Assembly (NCBI RefSeq): GCF_026410305.1
Contig: NZ_JAPMLQ010000001.1
Location: 62,001 to 126,000 of the forward strand
Direction of reading: 5' to 3'
Source of the DNA: Sulfitobacter sp. F26204
GTDB taxonomy: Bacteria; Pseudomonadota; Alphaproteobacteria; Rhodobacterales; Rhodobacteraceae
Length of the DNA stretch: 64,000 nt
Position numbers and translations under genes: made by a program. Below the pieces are notes generated by a model, which worked only from the letters and a program-made list of their open reading frames with translations, searched no databases and was not told the origin of the DNA. Of this stretch, positions 44,534-54,401 are shown piece after piece (position 1 is the first letter of the stretch; each line of letters starts with the position of its first letter).

Positions 44534-46075
44534 ATGTCGCGTTTTACCCCAATTGTTCTCGGCCTTGCCTTGCCGATCTCTCTTGCCTCACAGGCCGCAT
44601 GGGCGGACCTGAGCCCCTCCGAAGTATGGGGCGACTGGCGCAGCTATCTTGAAGGGATGGGCTATGAAGTGATGGCCACCGAGAGCAGGAATGGCGATGA
44701 CCTGTCAGTAAACGATTTTTCGGTGCGCTTTGCCCTGCCCGAACAGGAGGGTGACGTTACCATGGCTCTGGGCACGATTTCATTTAACCAGAATCGTGAC
44801 GGCACCGTCGCCATCGTCATGCCCGACACCATGCCGATTTCAATGAAAGGCAAGAATAGCGCCCTGCCCGAAAGCGACTTCACCATGGAGATGACTTTCG
44901 CGCAGAAGGGCCAGGCCATCACGGCCAGCGGCGATTCCGATGCGATCACTTATCTTTATACAGCTCAGAGTTTTGCACTGAACCTGTTACAGATGATGGC
45001 CAATGGTCAGAATTTGGGCGAGCAGAACATTCGGATGACCGTAAATGGCTCTGACATCAACAGCAGCGTGACCATGAAAATTGGCGATCTGCGCACCTAC
45101 GATCAATCTGCCAACATCGCAAATCTCGATTATGACATCTTCGTCAAATCCATCGAGGGCGATGAAGGCGAGGGTGTCATCAAGGGCAAAGTGAACGGAA
45201 TCAGCATGACAGGTCAGGGCGCGGTCCCGCTTGCAATCGCTCCCGGTACCGATGTCGCAACGATGTTGGCGGCCGGATTCGATATGGCGGGTGCCATCAG
45301 CTATGCAGCGGGGAGCGCCGCCTTTGACATCAAGGACCCCCAGAACGGCAACTATGTGATGAATTCGACCTCGCAAGGCGGCGAGATCAAGGTCAAAATG
45401 GGCGCAGCCGGCCTGGCCTATGACGTCGCACAACGTGACTTGAACCTAAGCGTCGCAGCCGAAGCGATGCCTTTACCCTTTGAAATCCAGATGGCGCAAA
45501 GTGGCTTCAACCTTGCCATGCCAGTCAGCAAATCAGACGAGGTGCAGGATTTCGCGCTTGGCATCAAGATGACTGATTTCACCATGTCCGATTTCATCTG
45601 GGGCATGTTTGATCCTTCGGGCCAACTTCCCCGCGATCCGGCCACGATAATGCTGGATTTGACAGGCAAGGCCAAGCTGCTGATCGACTGGATGAACCCA
45701 AAAGCTGTCGAAGAGATGACAGGTTCCCCTGGCGAATTGAAAGCAGTGAACCTGGAAAATCTTGTGGTCGATGCCGCAGGAGCCAAGCTGGAAGGTAATG
45801 GCGGCATCACCTTTGATGGAAAAGGCGCGTCAGTAATTCCTGGAATGGGTGGTCTGGGCAGTCCTGTTGGTGACATCAATCTTGCACTCGCCGGGGGTAA
45901 CGGGCTTTTGGATAAACTGGTCGCCATGGGCCTGTTGCCAGCCGATCAGGCGATGGGTGCCCGAATGATGATGGGACTCTTTGCCGTGCCCGGCAGCGCT
46001 CCGGACACATTGAAATCGAAAATCGAATTCACATCCGACGGTCAAATCCTCGCCAACGGCCAGCGCCTCCGCTGA
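44534..46075 (+). CDS. DUF2125 domain protein, exported
   Basis: 513 residues with a cleavable signal peptide (MSRFTPIVLGLALPISLASQ, cleavage near AAWA). The body is rich in beta-strand repeats typical of the DUF2125 family of alphaproteobacterial periplasmic or outer-surface proteins (for example DFTMSDFIWGMFDPSGQLPR and VNLENLVVDAAGAKLEGNG). No enzyme motif. The AAGGA site before ATG 44534 is good. A strong terminator follows. Function unknown. Confidence 0.87.
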   Translation: MSRFTPIVLGLALPISLASQAAWADLSPSEVWGDWRSYLEGMGYEVMATESRNGDDLSVNDFSVRFALPEQEGDVTMALGTISFNQNRDGTVAIVMPDTMPISMKGKNSALPESDFTMEMTFAQKGQAITASGDSDAITYLYTAQSFALNLLQMMANGQNLGEQNIRMTVNGSDINSSVTMKIGDLRTYDQSANIANLDYDIFVKSIEGDEGEGVIKGKVNGISMTGQGAVPLAIAPGTDVATMLAAGFDMAGAISYAAGSAAFDIKDPQNGNYVMNSTSQGGEIKVKMGAAGLAYDVAQRDLNLSVAAEAMPLPFEIQMAQSGFNLAMPVSKSDEVQDFALGIKMTDFTMSDFIWGMFDPSGQLPRDPATIMLDLTGKAKLLIDWMNPKAVEEMTGSPGELKAVNLENLVVDAAGAKLEGNGGITFDGKGASVIPGMGGLGSPVGDINLALAGGNGLLDKLVAMGLLPADQAMGARMMMGLFAVPGSAPDTLKSKIEFTSDGQILANGQRLR

Positions 46076-46110
46076 ATCCGGGACCTGCAGGGAACCATGA
46101 TATTTCAATG

Positions 46111-46139
46111 AAGGGTGCGGTGATTACCGTACCCTTTTT
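46111..46139 (+). terminator. Rho-independent terminator after DUF2125
   Basis: AAGGGTGCGGT (46111-46121) pairs with ACCGTACCCTT (46126-46136), 11 bp with one wobble and a four-base loop, followed by T5. It separates DUF2125 from the pmbA run. Confidence 0.88.
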
Positions 46140-46207
46140 GTCTGCCTCCCTTGTCCTTTGACAGATGGAGCGTTACCTCTGCGCCAATCCCGAACGGAGT
46201 TTCCAGA

Positions 46208-47554
46208 ATGTCACAGCCCTTGGATGCGCTGACCAGATCGCTTTTGCAGGCGGCCACAAAGGCCGGCGCAGATGCCGCAGAGGCCAAAGCCGTTCAGGCC
46301 ACATCACTGTCCGTCGACGTGCGCGCCGGTGTGCTGGAGCAAGCCGAACGGTCAGAAGGTATCGACATAGGACTTCGGGTCCATGTCGGCCAGCGTGCGG
46401 CAACGGTTTCGGCCTCTGATATTTCGGAACGCACCATCGAAGAGATGGCCCTGCGTGCCGTCGCCATGGCACAAGAAGCACCCGAAGACCCATTTGCCGG
46501 TCTTGCCGCGCCTGAGCAGCTTGCGCAGAACTGGGATATTGACGCGCTTGAGTTGTGCGATCCGGCCGGTGAACCCAGCCCCGACATGTTACAAGATGAT
46601 GCCGCCCGCGCCGAAGCCGCTGCATTGGCGGTCAAGGGTGTGACCCAGGTACAATCCGCAAGCGCGGGCTATGGTGTCCAGGAAGTCTTTTCCGCCATGA
46701 CCAATGGATTTGAGGGCGGGTATCGCCGCACAGATCGCGGACTGTCCTGTGTGGCAATCGCTGGTACCGGTACGGGGATGGAACGCGACTATGACGGCGA
46801 CGGGCGCATTTTCCAAAGTGATCTGCGCAGTGCCGAAGACATCGGACAAAGTGCAGGACAGCGCGCCGTCGAGCGTCTGGGCGCCCGGAAGCCGCCGACC
46901 GGGGCATATCCGGTGCTGTTTGACGAACGTATTTCCTCCAGCTTGATCGGCCATCTTTTGTCTGCCGTGAACGGCAGTGCAATTGCTCGCGGCGCATCCT
47001 TTTTGCGCGATGCAATGGGTGAAGCCGTCTTGCCCGACACACTTTCATTGATCGAGGATCCCCACCGTCCCCGAACCAGCGGTTCACGCCCCTTTGATGC
47101 CGAAGGATTGCCCACACGAAAACGTATGATCGTTGAAAACGGCGTGTTGCAAGGCTGGACCCTTGATCTGGCCACCGCGCGCAAACTCGGACTTGATCCT
47201 ACTGGGAATGCCGCGCGCAGCACCTCTTCCGCACCCAGTCCGACAAACTGGAATATGTCTCTGACCGAAGGCATGCAGACTCGCGATGATCTGATCAAGG
47301 AGATGGGTACAGGACTCCTGGTGACGTCGATGATCGGCAGCACGATCAACCCCAATACCGGTGACTATTCACGAGGGGCGGCCGGGTTCTGGATCGAAAA
47401 AGGCGAGATCACCCATACCATCAACGAATGCACGATCGCAGGCAATCTGCGCGACATGTTGCGAAACATCGTGCCTGCCAATGATGCCCGCAGGCACCTC
47501 AGCCGCGTTGTGCCCTCGCTTCTGGTGCCGGGGATGACCCTTGCCGGCGCATGA
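46208..47554 (+). CDS. pmbA: TldD/PmbA-family metalloprotease component PmbA
   Basis: 448 residues from ATG 46208, behind GGAG. PmbA (TldE) pairs with TldD to form the protease that matures microcin and degrades unfolded peptides; the zinc site is in TldD, so this subunit lacks HExxxH, as seen here. Family segments: LFDERISSSLIGHLLSAVNG, the SFLRDAMGEAVLPDTLSLIE block, FDAEGLPTRKRMIVENGVLQ and ARKLGLDPTGNA. No tldD lies in the window. The stop overlaps the CysQ-like start. Confidence 0.9.
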   Translation: MSQPLDALTRSLLQAATKAGADAAEAKAVQATSLSVDVRAGVLEQAERSEGIDIGLRVHVGQRAATVSASDISERTIEEMALRAVAMAQEAPEDPFAGLAAPEQLAQNWDIDALELCDPAGEPSPDMLQDDAARAEAAALAVKGVTQVQSASAGYGVQEVFSAMTNGFEGGYRRTDRGLSCVAIAGTGTGMERDYDGDGRIFQSDLRSAEDIGQSAGQRAVERLGARKPPTGAYPVLFDERISSSLIGHLLSAVNGSAIARGASFLRDAMGEAVLPDTLSLIEDPHRPRTSGSRPFDAEGLPTRKRMIVENGVLQGWTLDLATARKLGLDPTGNAARSTSSAPSPTNWNMSLTEGMQTRDDLIKEMGTGLLVTSMIGSTINPNTGDYSRGAAGFWIEKGEITHTINECTIAGNLRDMLRNIVPANDARRHLSRVVPSLLVPGMTLAGA

Positions 47555-48317
47555 TCTGCCCCTTCTGGTGGATGCGGCCCGTATGGCGGGCCGTGTCGCG
47601 ACCAGCTTTACCGGACCAACGGCGCAGCGCTGGGACAAGGCGGATAATGCCGGCCCTGTAACCGAAGCGGATCTGGCGGTAAACGACTTGTTGCTCACAA
47701 CCCTGCGGCTGGCACGGCCCGACTATGGCTGGTTGTCCGAGGAAACCGAGGATACCGCCGACCGGTTAAACACCGAGCGCCTGTTCATCATCGATCCCAT
47801 TGACGGCACACGCAGCTTTGTCGAGGGCTCCAACACTTGGGCGCATTCCATCGCCGTCGCCGAACGCGGCGTGATCACCGCTGCCGTGGTCTATTTGCCG
47901 CTGCGCGACAAACTTTACGCTGCGGCACTCGGACAGGGTGCGACCCTCAATGGCTTTCCCATTCACGCCTCCGAGGCCGCAACACTCACGCGTTCGACGA
48001 TATTGGCAACCAAACCCGTGATGGCGGCGGAACACTGGAAAAGCAACGCCGCGCCCAACTTCAAGCGAAGCCACCGCCCGTCGCTGGCATACCGCCTCGC
48101 CTTGGTCGCAGAAGGCCGGTTCGACGCGATGGTCACACTGCGCCGCAGCTGGGAATGGGACATCGCCGCCGGCGCGCTGATCATTACTGAAGCAGGCGGC
48201 ATAGCGCAGGACCGCACCGGCGCGGAGCTGCGCTTCAACAACCCCGATCCACGGCTGAACGGGGTTGTAGCAGGCGGCGGCCCCACCTGCCGGGGCCTGA
48301 TCGACGCACTTGCGTGA
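47541..48317 (+). CDS. cysQ: Inositol monophosphatase-family protein, CysQ-like
   Basis: 258 residues if TTG 47541 is used; GGGGA upstream supports it, and no better ATG is in frame nearby. Li-sensitive phosphatase motifs: SEETEDT (metal Glu), IDPIDGTRSFVEG (Asp-Pro-x-Asp-Gly-Thr) and WEWDIAAGALIITEAGG. CysQ recycles 3'-phosphoadenosine 5'-phosphate from sulfate assimilation; 3'(2'),5'-bisphosphate nucleotidase activity is the most likely role here, with inositol phosphatase as the alternative. Starts 14 bases inside pmbA. Confidence 0.87.
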   Translation: MPAHDLPLLVDAARMAGRVATSFTGPTAQRWDKADNAGPVTEADLAVNDLLLTTLRLARPDYGWLSEETEDTADRLNTERLFIIDPIDGTRSFVEGSNTWAHSIAVAERGVITAAVVYLPLRDKLYAAALGQGATLNGFPIHASEAATLTRSTILATKPVMAAEHWKSNAAPNFKRSHRPSLAYRLALVAEGRFDAMVTLRRSWEWDIAAGALIITEAGGIAQDRTGAELRFNNPDPRLNGVVAGGGPTCRGLIDALA

Positions 48318-48374
48318 CGCCCGCCATATTTGTACCCAAGGTTGACCCCAACCTCTCTCATGAAGGACTCTGAC

Positions 48375-48617
48375 ATGACCCAACGCCTGCATCTTGTTTT
48401 TGGTGGCGAACTGGTGACGCCCAGTGAAAACACGTTCAAAAATGTCGATGACATCCATGTCGTTGGCATCTTCCCCAATTATGCCTCGGCATATGATGCG
48501 TGGAAGAACGAAGCCCAGCGCACTGTCGACAATGCCCATATGCGCTACTTTATTGCGCATCTGCATCGCCTGCGCGACGAAGAAGCAGCGGCCTCTTCAA
48601 CCGAAGAACTGGGCTGA
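48375..48617 (+). CDS. DUF4170 protein
   Basis: 80 residues from ATG 48375 (AAGGA nine bases upstream). MTQRLHLVFGGELV, then FKNVDDIHVVGIFPNYASAY and HMRYFIAHLHRL are the family blocks of DUF4170, small cytoplasmic proteins of alphaproteobacteria found next to Kdo-transferase and lpxK genes, exactly as here. Function unknown; a link with lipid A assembly is suggested by context only. Confidence 0.87.
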   Translation: MTQRLHLVFGGELVTPSENTFKNVDDIHVVGIFPNYASAYDAWKNEAQRTVDNAHMRYFIAHLHRLRDEEAAASSTEELG

Positions 48618-48623
48618 CCCAAA

Positions 48624-49856
48624 ATGGCGCGATCACTCGGAATGACGGCATATCGCGCCCTGACCCGGCGCGGAGTCGTGCAGAATGACGCGCCGGAGGC
48701 GGACCGCCCCAAGGGTGAACTGGTCTGGATACATGCCGGCGAGCCCGAAAATCTGTTGGCGGTGCAGGACCTCGCCTTGCGGCTGATCGGCATACGCCAG
48801 AATTTACATGCCATCATAACCTATCCCCAAGAAGAGAGCTCAGGACCACGCGCACCTGCCCGGCCAGATCAAGGCCTGCTCCAGATCGCCGTCCCTGGGG
48901 AACATCCGACCGAGGTCGCTGCCTTTCTCGACCATTGGCGTCCCGACGCCTGTATATGGGTATGGGGCGGCCTGCGGCCCAACCTCGTGATCGAAACCGC
49001 ACAGCGCGGCTGCCCTCTGGTGTTGATCGACGCAGGATCCGGTGGCTTTGACGGTCGCCGAAACCGCTGGATGCCGGATTTGACCCGGCAGATGCTGCTA
49101 AAGTTCCTGGCGGTATTCACAAAAGATGCCGCTGGCGCCAAAAAACTTGGCCAGTTCGGCCTGCCAGGCGACATCATCACCCAGACCGGCCCGCTTCTGG
49201 CGGGGGGACAGGTTCTTGGCTTTAATGAGCAGGACATGAATGAACTATCGGCGGCACTGGCTGGGCGCCCGGTTTGGTTCGCGGCTGGCCTGACGCAAGA
49301 AGAGATCCCAATCGTATTGGCGGCACACAAGCATGCGTTGCGCCTGTTTCATCGGCTCTTGCTGGTCGTGCAGCCTGACGATCCTGACTGTATCCCCGAC
49401 CTGATTACTCAGGCCGCGGATAGGAATCTTCCGGCGGTCCTGTGGGATGACGGCCAGTTTCCTGATGATACAACCCAGTTGTTGATCTCGGGCGAGGCCA
49501 GGGAACGCGGGTTGTTCTATCGGGTGGCACCTGTATCCTTTTTGGGTGGTACATTGATTTCCGGTGGCAACGGCTGTGACCCGCTCGAAGCTGCCGCGCT
49601 TGGTTCTGCGATCCTCTATGGCCCTCGCTTGCGTCATTTCATGCCTTCATATTCCCGGCTTGCCAGCGCCGGTGCCGCGCGTATCGTCAATGACGCCGAC
49701 GCCCTGGGCACCGCTGTTTCACGTCTGATCGCACCCGATCAGGCCGCGTCAATGGCCCATGCCGGTTGGGATGTAATCAGCCAGGGGGCCATGTTGACGG
49801 ATCAAGTGATCGACTTTGTACAGGACACCCTTGATACAAAACTGGTGCGCACATGA
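48624..49856 (+). CDS. Kdo-transferase-like glycosyltransferase (WaaA-related, divergent)
   Basis: 410 residues in the WaaA/KdtA fold (glycosyltransferase N-terminal domain plus GT-B C-terminal half). Canonical WaaA has a membrane anchor, a catalytic Glu in a SVGE motif, a TGNxK segment and GGHNxLEP. Here the matching places read [21 protein letters not shown] and [16 protein letters not shown], and no N-terminal membrane helix is obvious. So the fold and context (DUF4170 before, lpxK after) point to lipid A or core assembly, but activity as a normal Kdo transferase is doubtful by eye. Its stop and the lpxK start overlap (ATGA). Confidence 0.78.
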   Translation: MARSLGMTAYRALTRRGVVQNDAPEADRPKGELVWIHAGEPENLLAVQDLALRLIGIRQNLHAIITYPQEESSGPRAPARPDQGLLQIAVPGEHPTEVAAFLDHWRPDACIWVWGGLRPNLVIETAQRGCPLVLIDAGSGGFDGRRNRWMPDLTRQMLLKFLAVFTKDAAGAKKLGQFGLPGDIITQTGPLLAGGQVLGFNEQDMNELSAALAGRPVWFAAGLTQEEIPIVLAAHKHALRLFHRLLLVVQPDDPDCIPDLITQAADRNLPAVLWDDGQFPDDTTQLLISGEARERGLFYRVAPVSFLGGTLISGGNGCDPLEAAALGSAILYGPRLRHFMPSYSRLASAGAARIVNDADALGTAVSRLIAPDQAASMAHAGWDVISQGAMLTDQVIDFVQDTLDTKLVRT

Positions 49857-50845
49857 CACGTCCACCTGCCTTTTGGGATCTGCCCAAACCGGATTGGCGC
49901 GGTAAGGCGCTGCGCCCCTTGGGTGCGATCTATGCCAAAGCCACTGCACAGCGGCTGGCAAAGGGCCAACGACAACGGTTGGACATCCCCGTGGTTTGTG
50001 TTGGCAACATCAACGCAGGAGGCACTGGCAAGACTCCGACGGTCATGGCAGTGATCGAACATCTGCGCGACCTCTATCACACACCCCACGTCGTATCCCG
50101 TGGCTATGGTGGCACCCTGGAAGGTCCTGTGCGGGTCGATCCAACGCGACACAGGGCGGCGGATGTCGGGGATGAACCACTGCTGCTGGCGGCCTTCTCT
50201 GAAGTCTGGGTTGCACGTGATCGTGCCGCAGGCGCAGCCGCCGCACAGGCGGCCGGCGCTTCCGTGATCGTATTGGATGATGGTTTTCAAAACCCCGCGC
50301 TGGCCTATGATTTATCCATTGTCGTTGTGGATGCGGCCAAAGGGTTTGGCAACGGCCTGTGCCTGCCTGCCGGTCCGCTGCGTGAACCTGTGGCAGTCGG
50401 ACTGGCGCGGGCTAATCTGCTGTTGTCGATCGGCCAAGCCGAGGCACAGGCGAATTTTGCCCAAACGCCGTTGCCCGCCCGACTGCCACAGGTTCAAGCC
50501 AGCCTCGAACCCCTGCACACCGGAATGGACTGGAAGGACACACCTGTGCTGGCTTTCGCGGGAATAGGAAACCCCGAAAAATTCTTCGCAACATTGCGGA
50601 GCTTAGGGGCCAGAATAATCCATGCCGAAGCGCTGGACGATCACCAGCCGCTGACGCCCCCCCTGATGGCGCGGTTGCAGGCAGATGCCCTGGCCCGCGG
50701 TGCCCAATTGGTCACAACAGAAAAGGACGCGGTGAGATTGCCGCGCGATTTCCGCAGCAAGGTCATAACCTTGCCGGTGCGATTGAAACTGCCGACCGAA
50801 AACGCTCTTTTCACGGCTTTGGCTGAACTGCCCAAACCGCGCTAA
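49853..50845 (+). CDS. lpxK: Tetraacyldisaccharide 4'-kinase
   Basis: 330 residues. Phosphorylates the 4' position of the lipid A disaccharide at the inner membrane. P-loop AGGTGKTP (about 54-61) preceded by [11 protein letters not shown]; family segments [53 protein letters not shown] (quoted in part: [14 protein letters not shown]) and PAGPLREP; later [11 protein letters not shown] and TTEKDAVRL. Full length. Last gene of the pmbA to lpxK run; convergent with the CaiB gene eight bases away. Confidence 0.95.
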   Translation: MTRPPAFWDLPKPDWRGKALRPLGAIYAKATAQRLAKGQRQRLDIPVVCVGNINAGGTGKTPTVMAVIEHLRDLYHTPHVVSRGYGGTLEGPVRVDPTRHRAADVGDEPLLLAAFSEVWVARDRAAGAAAAQAAGASVIVLDDGFQNPALAYDLSIVVVDAAKGFGNGLCLPAGPLREPVAVGLARANLLLSIGQAEAQANFAQTPLPARLPQVQASLEPLHTGMDWKDTPVLAFAGIGNPEKFFATLRSLGARIIHAEALDDHQPLTPPLMARLQADALARGAQLVTTEKDAVRLPRDFRSKVITLPVRLKLPTENALFTALAELPKPR

Positions 50846-50853
50846 ACCGGTCC

Positions 50854-51969
50854 TCAGTCGTCTTCACCCAGTTTCGGTGCAGGCCGGTGCAGCGCCAGTT
50901 CGGCGTCCGAAAACCGAAACGGAGAGCGCAGGCCAGGCACGCCTTCCAGTTCAATTTGCATGCCACGCGCCACCACTTGCGGGTCCGCCATCACATCATC
51001 CAGATTGTTGATCGGCCCCGCCGGAACATTATGCGCCTCGCAAAGCGCAAGCAGATCCTCGCGGGTGCGTTGGCCTGTGGCCGCGCTTATGCGGCGGTTC
51101 ATTTCAGGACGATTGGCCACGCGGTCGGCGTTTTTGAGGTATTCCGGCGCAGTCGCCATATCCTTCAGATCCAGCAACTGGCACAGCCTTTGAAATTGCC
51201 CGTCATTGCCGGTAGCGATGATGATATGTCCATCCGAGGTTTCAAACACCTCGTAGGGTGTGAGGTTGGGATGCGCATTGCCCATGCGCGTTGGTGCCAC
51301 ACCGGTTGTCAGATAGTTCATGGCCTGATTACCCATGATCGCAACGGCGCAATCCAGCAGCGCCATATCGATATGTTGGCCCTTGCCGGTTTCACTGCGT
51401 TGATGCACAGCGGCCAAAATCGCCGTTGTGGCATAGATGCCGGTGAAAATATCGGTGATCGCCATGCCGGATTTTTGCGGCTGGCGATCCGGCTCTCCGG
51501 TGACGGACATCAAACCGGACATGCCCTGAATGATAAAGTCGTACCCGGCACGATGGGCATATGGCCCGGTATGACCAAATCCCGTGATCGAACAATAAAT
51601 CAGACTGGGGAACTCTTCGCGCAAACTTGCATAATCCAGACCGTATTTCGCCAGACCACCGGTCTTGAAATTCTCGATCACAATATCCGCATCACGCAGC
51701 AGGTCTTTCAGCTTTGCCTGACCTTCTTCGGTACGAAAATCAATCGTAACGCTGGCCTTGCCGCGGTTGGTTGAATGAAAATAAGAGGCCGAAACATCAT
51801 CGTCCCGCGTGACAAAGGGCGGCCCCCACTGGCGCGTGTCGTCACCAGCGGGGCTTTCTACCTTGATCACTTCGCACCCCAGATCAGAAAGGGTCTGGCC
51901 TGCCCAGGGACCGGCCAGAACCCGTGCCATTTCAATGACTTTCAAACCGTGCAAAGGGCCCCGCGACAT
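50854..51969 (-). CDS. CaiB/BaiF-family CoA-transferase
   Basis: 371 residues, class III CoA-transferase. Features: GLKVIEMARVLAGPWAGQTL, GCEVIKVESPAGDDTRQWGPPF, then the catalytic Asp region DIVIENFKTGGLAKYGLDY and GFGHTGPYAHRAGYDFIIQGMSG (part). Transfers CoA between acids, or racemises acyl-CoA; the substrate is unknown and no partner enzyme is adjacent. The start and the DsbA stop overlap by one base (TGATG), a strange pairing of functions that may reflect only shared expression. Confidence 0.9.
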   Translation of the reverse strand: MSRGPLHGLKVIEMARVLAGPWAGQTLSDLGCEVIKVESPAGDDTRQWGPPFVTRDDDVSASYFHSTNRGKASVTIDFRTEEGQAKLKDLLRDADIVIENFKTGGLAKYGLDYASLREEFPSLIYCSITGFGHTGPYAHRAGYDFIIQGMSGLMSVTGEPDRQPQKSGMAITDIFTGIYATTAILAAVHQRSETGKGQHIDMALLDCAVAIMGNQAMNYLTTGVAPTRMGNAHPNLTPYEVFETSDGHIIIATGNDGQFQRLCQLLDLKDMATAPEYLKNADRVANRPEMNRRISAATGQRTREDLLALCEAHNVPAGPINNLDDVMADPQVVARGMQIELEGVPGLRSPFRFSDAELALHRPAPKLGEDD

Positions 51970-52655
51970 CAGCTTTCCAATGCCGCGTCGATCAGCGCCT
52001 TCATCTCGGGATAGGCCATGTTGGAATGTTTGGTCCCGTTGATCAGAAAGCTGGGAGTCGAATTGATGTCATCGCGTTCGCCGTTTTCCTGCCACCAGGC
52101 CACCAGGCTCTGGGCCTTTTCGCCATCCTGCAAACAAGCTTCGAGGGTTTCTTTGTCAAGCCCAGCAAGGCGCCCGATCTTGCGCAATTCATCAATGATG
52201 GCCGCAGGCTCTCCGGCCCGCGCCCATTCGGACTGGCCCTTGTAAATCAGATCCGCGATCCCAAAGAAGCGGTCCTGCCCGCCGCAGCGTGCGATCATGG
52301 ATGCCCAAAGACCTGGGCGGTCAAAATAGACCTCGCGGTAAATGAACTTGATCTTGCCGGTATCGATGAAATCCGCCTTGAGCTGCTTGTAAGCGCCATT
52401 GTGAAAAGACGCACAATGCGGGCAGGTAAAAGAGGCATATTCGGTCACAGTGACCGCAGAATCGACATTGCCCTGTACCATGTCGACAATGCCAGAGGTG
52501 TCGATACTCCCCTCTGTTGTCTGCGCATGGGCAGCGCCGGCCAGGTTGGTCAGTCCGGTCGCATTGGGCTTGGCTCCAATCGAATTGGACAGCGCCCAAC
52601 CCCCAAGACCAGCGACGGCAAGGCCGCCCAATATCAGATTTCTACGTTGCATCAT
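51969..52655 (-). CDS. DsbA-family thiol:disulfide oxidoreductase
   Basis: 228 residues. N-terminus MMQRRNLILGGLAVAGLGGW looks like a signal or Tat-like signal (RRN), so the enzyme should be periplasmic. Active site FTCPHCASFH with Cys78 and Cys81, followed by a helical insertion and VTEYASF before it. It would introduce or isomerise disulfides in exported proteins. Two start codons, one codon apart, cannot be separated. In many Rhodobacterales mutY, DUF721 and this gene lie together, as here. Confidence 0.9.
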   Translation of the reverse strand: MMQRRNLILGGLAVAGLGGWALSNSIGAKPNATGLTNLAGAAHAQTTEGSIDTSGIVDMVQGNVDSAVTVTEYASFTCPHCASFHNGAYKQLKADFIDTGKIKFIYREVYFDRPGLWASMIARCGGQDRFFGIADLIYKGQSEWARAGEPAAIIDELRKIGRLAGLDKETLEACLQDGEKAQSLVAWWQENGERDDINSTPSFLINGTKHSNMAYPEMKALIDAALES

Positions 52656-52675
52656 GTCATTCCTTTGTCGGCTAT

Positions 52676-53182
52676 TCAGCGGTTGTTCTTGTTCAATATG
52701 TTCTCGCCCAGACGTGCAAGGGCATCGCGCAGACCATTATCCGCGACCGGGCGGGCGGTTTCCGCGGCTTTTTCGCGCAAAGCGGGGTCGCCGTGAGGTT
52801 TCACGACCGGTGTTTTATGACCAAAGGCAACCTTACCATCCGCAAAGCCGATGGCGGCAGTTTGCGTGATACGCACGCGGGCAATGGCATTATAGCCGTA
52901 AACCGAATTCACCTTGGCACGCAGCTGCTCTTTTTGCATCTCAAGCATCGGGGCATTTGCCCCGTTGGTAAGTAATGTCAGCGTTGCGCCCATCCCACCG
53001 CGCGCATATCCGATCTCAACTGGCTGGGCGATGGCGGCAATATCCTGGCCTGCGATCTCGGTCCATTGGGTCAAGAGCCGCGACTGGGCAAAACCACGGG
53101 TTTCAGAGGCACGCCTGATCTGACCCGACAGCAAACTGTCGGTGCGTTTGAACCCTTTTGTACTTGTGCGCCGTGGCGGCAT
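52676..53182 (-). CDS. DUF721 (DciA-like) protein
   Basis: 168 residues from ATG 53182 (MPPRRTSTKGFKRTD), after an AGGGA/AAGAGA site. The DUF721 block (AQSRLLTQWTEIAGQDIAAIAQPVEIGYARGG) marks proteins related to DciA, a loader or partner of the replicative helicase in bacteria lacking DnaC. The C-terminal tail is long and basic. No direct evidence here for helicase work. It is next to dsbA and divergent from mutY. Confidence 0.85.
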   Translation of the reverse strand: MPPRRTSTKGFKRTDSLLSGQIRRASETRGFAQSRLLTQWTEIAGQDIAAIAQPVEIGYARGGMGATLTLLTNGANAPMLEMQKEQLRAKVNSVYGYNAIARVRITQTAAIGFADGKVAFGHKTPVVKPHGDPALREKAAETARPVADNGLRDALARLGENILNKNNR

Positions 53183-53266
53183 GGTTCTCTTTCCCTTAAC
53201 TTGCTCTACATCATAGCGTGTTGCCTTCCCAACACCATTCAAACCGGACAGCAAAGGCCATAAACA

Positions 53267-54325
53267 TTGCGTGATACGCCAGACCCAAAGACACTGCCGC
53301 TTCTTTTACTGGACTGGTATGATCTGCATGCCCGCAAAATGCCATGGCGCGTCGGTCCCGATGACCGGCGACAAGGAATCACGCCGGATCCCTACCGAAT
53401 CTGGATGAGCGAAATCATGCTGCAACAAACGACCGTTGCAACGGTGCGTGATTATTTCCAGCGGTTTGTTACACGCTGGCCAACGGTCGCAGCTCTGGCA
53501 GCGGCCGAGGATGCCGAGGTGATGGGCGAATGGGCGGGGCTTGGATATTATGCCCGGGCGCGGAACCTTTTGAAATGTGCGCGCATGGTGGTGGATGTCC
53601 ATGACGGTGTCTTTCCGTCAGACCATGACATGTTGTTGAAGCTGCCGGGGATCGGTCCCTACACCGCCGCTGCAATATCCGCGATAGCCTTTGATCAGCG
53701 TCACACCGTGCTTGACGGGAACGTTGAACGCGTAATGGCGCGGCTGTATGACATTCATACGCCCTTGCCGGCGGCCAAATCTGAACTGATGGCAAAGGCC
53801 GAGGCACTGACACCCGCGCTGCGCCCCGGAGACTATGCGCAGGCGGTGATGGATCTGGGCGCGACGATCTGCTCACCTAAATCGCCCGCTTGCGAAATTT
53901 GCCCCTGGCGCGCCTTCTGTGCCGCCCGCTGCACCGGTACCCAAATCGAATTGCCCAGAAAGACACCGAAGAAACCCAAACCCCTGCGCCATGGCACGGT
54001 GTACCTCGCACAGCGAGAAGATGGCGCCTGGCTGTTGGAAACACGGCCGGACAAAGGGTTGCTCGGCGGTATGTTGGGATGGCCCGGATCAGACTGGACC
54101 GAGAGTGCAGAACCACGCCCGCTTGGCACCCCGCCTGTTGCGGCAGAATGGCAAAAGCTGACCGGAGAAGTGCGCCATACCTTCACCCATTTTCACCTGA
54201 TCCTGACCGTGATGGTTGCTACCGTGCCCAAAAATAGTGCCGGCTCTTTCGTGCCTCGGAACAAGTTCCGTCCTTCTGACTTACCAACCGTCATGCGCAA
54301 AGCGTATGATTTGTCGCAGATCTGA
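53267..54325 (+). CDS. mutY: A/G-specific adenine glycosylase
   Basis: 352 residues from TTG 53267, needed to reach the normal N-terminus; no closer ATG fits. Removes adenine mispaired with 8-oxoguanine. Catalytic Glu49 in SEIMLQQTTV, helix-hairpin-helix LPGIGPYTAAAI and catalytic Asp150 in VLDGNVERVMARL. The [4Fe-4S] cysteines are Cys202, Cys209, Cys212 and Cys218 with the correct 6-2-5 spacing. The C-terminal half is a NUDIX-like 8-oxoG recognition domain (from about 230). Full length. Confidence 0.95.
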   Translation: MRDTPDPKTLPLLLLDWYDLHARKMPWRVGPDDRRQGITPDPYRIWMSEIMLQQTTVATVRDYFQRFVTRWPTVAALAAAEDAEVMGEWAGLGYYARARNLLKCARMVVDVHDGVFPSDHDMLLKLPGIGPYTAAAISAIAFDQRHTVLDGNVERVMARLYDIHTPLPAAKSELMAKAEALTPALRPGDYAQAVMDLGATICSPKSPACEICPWRAFCAARCTGTQIELPRKTPKKPKPLRHGTVYLAQREDGAWLLETRPDKGLLGGMLGWPGSDWTESAEPRPLGTPPVAAEWQKLTGEVRHTFTHFHLILTVMVATVPKNSAGSFVPRNKFRPSDLPTVMRKAYDLSQI

Positions 54326-54401
54326 CCCAATGTCGCCGCTTTGAGCCCCTAGACTTTCGCGCTATACGCAAGCAAAACCGTGCCTTCTGAGGTCGCCATC
54401 C

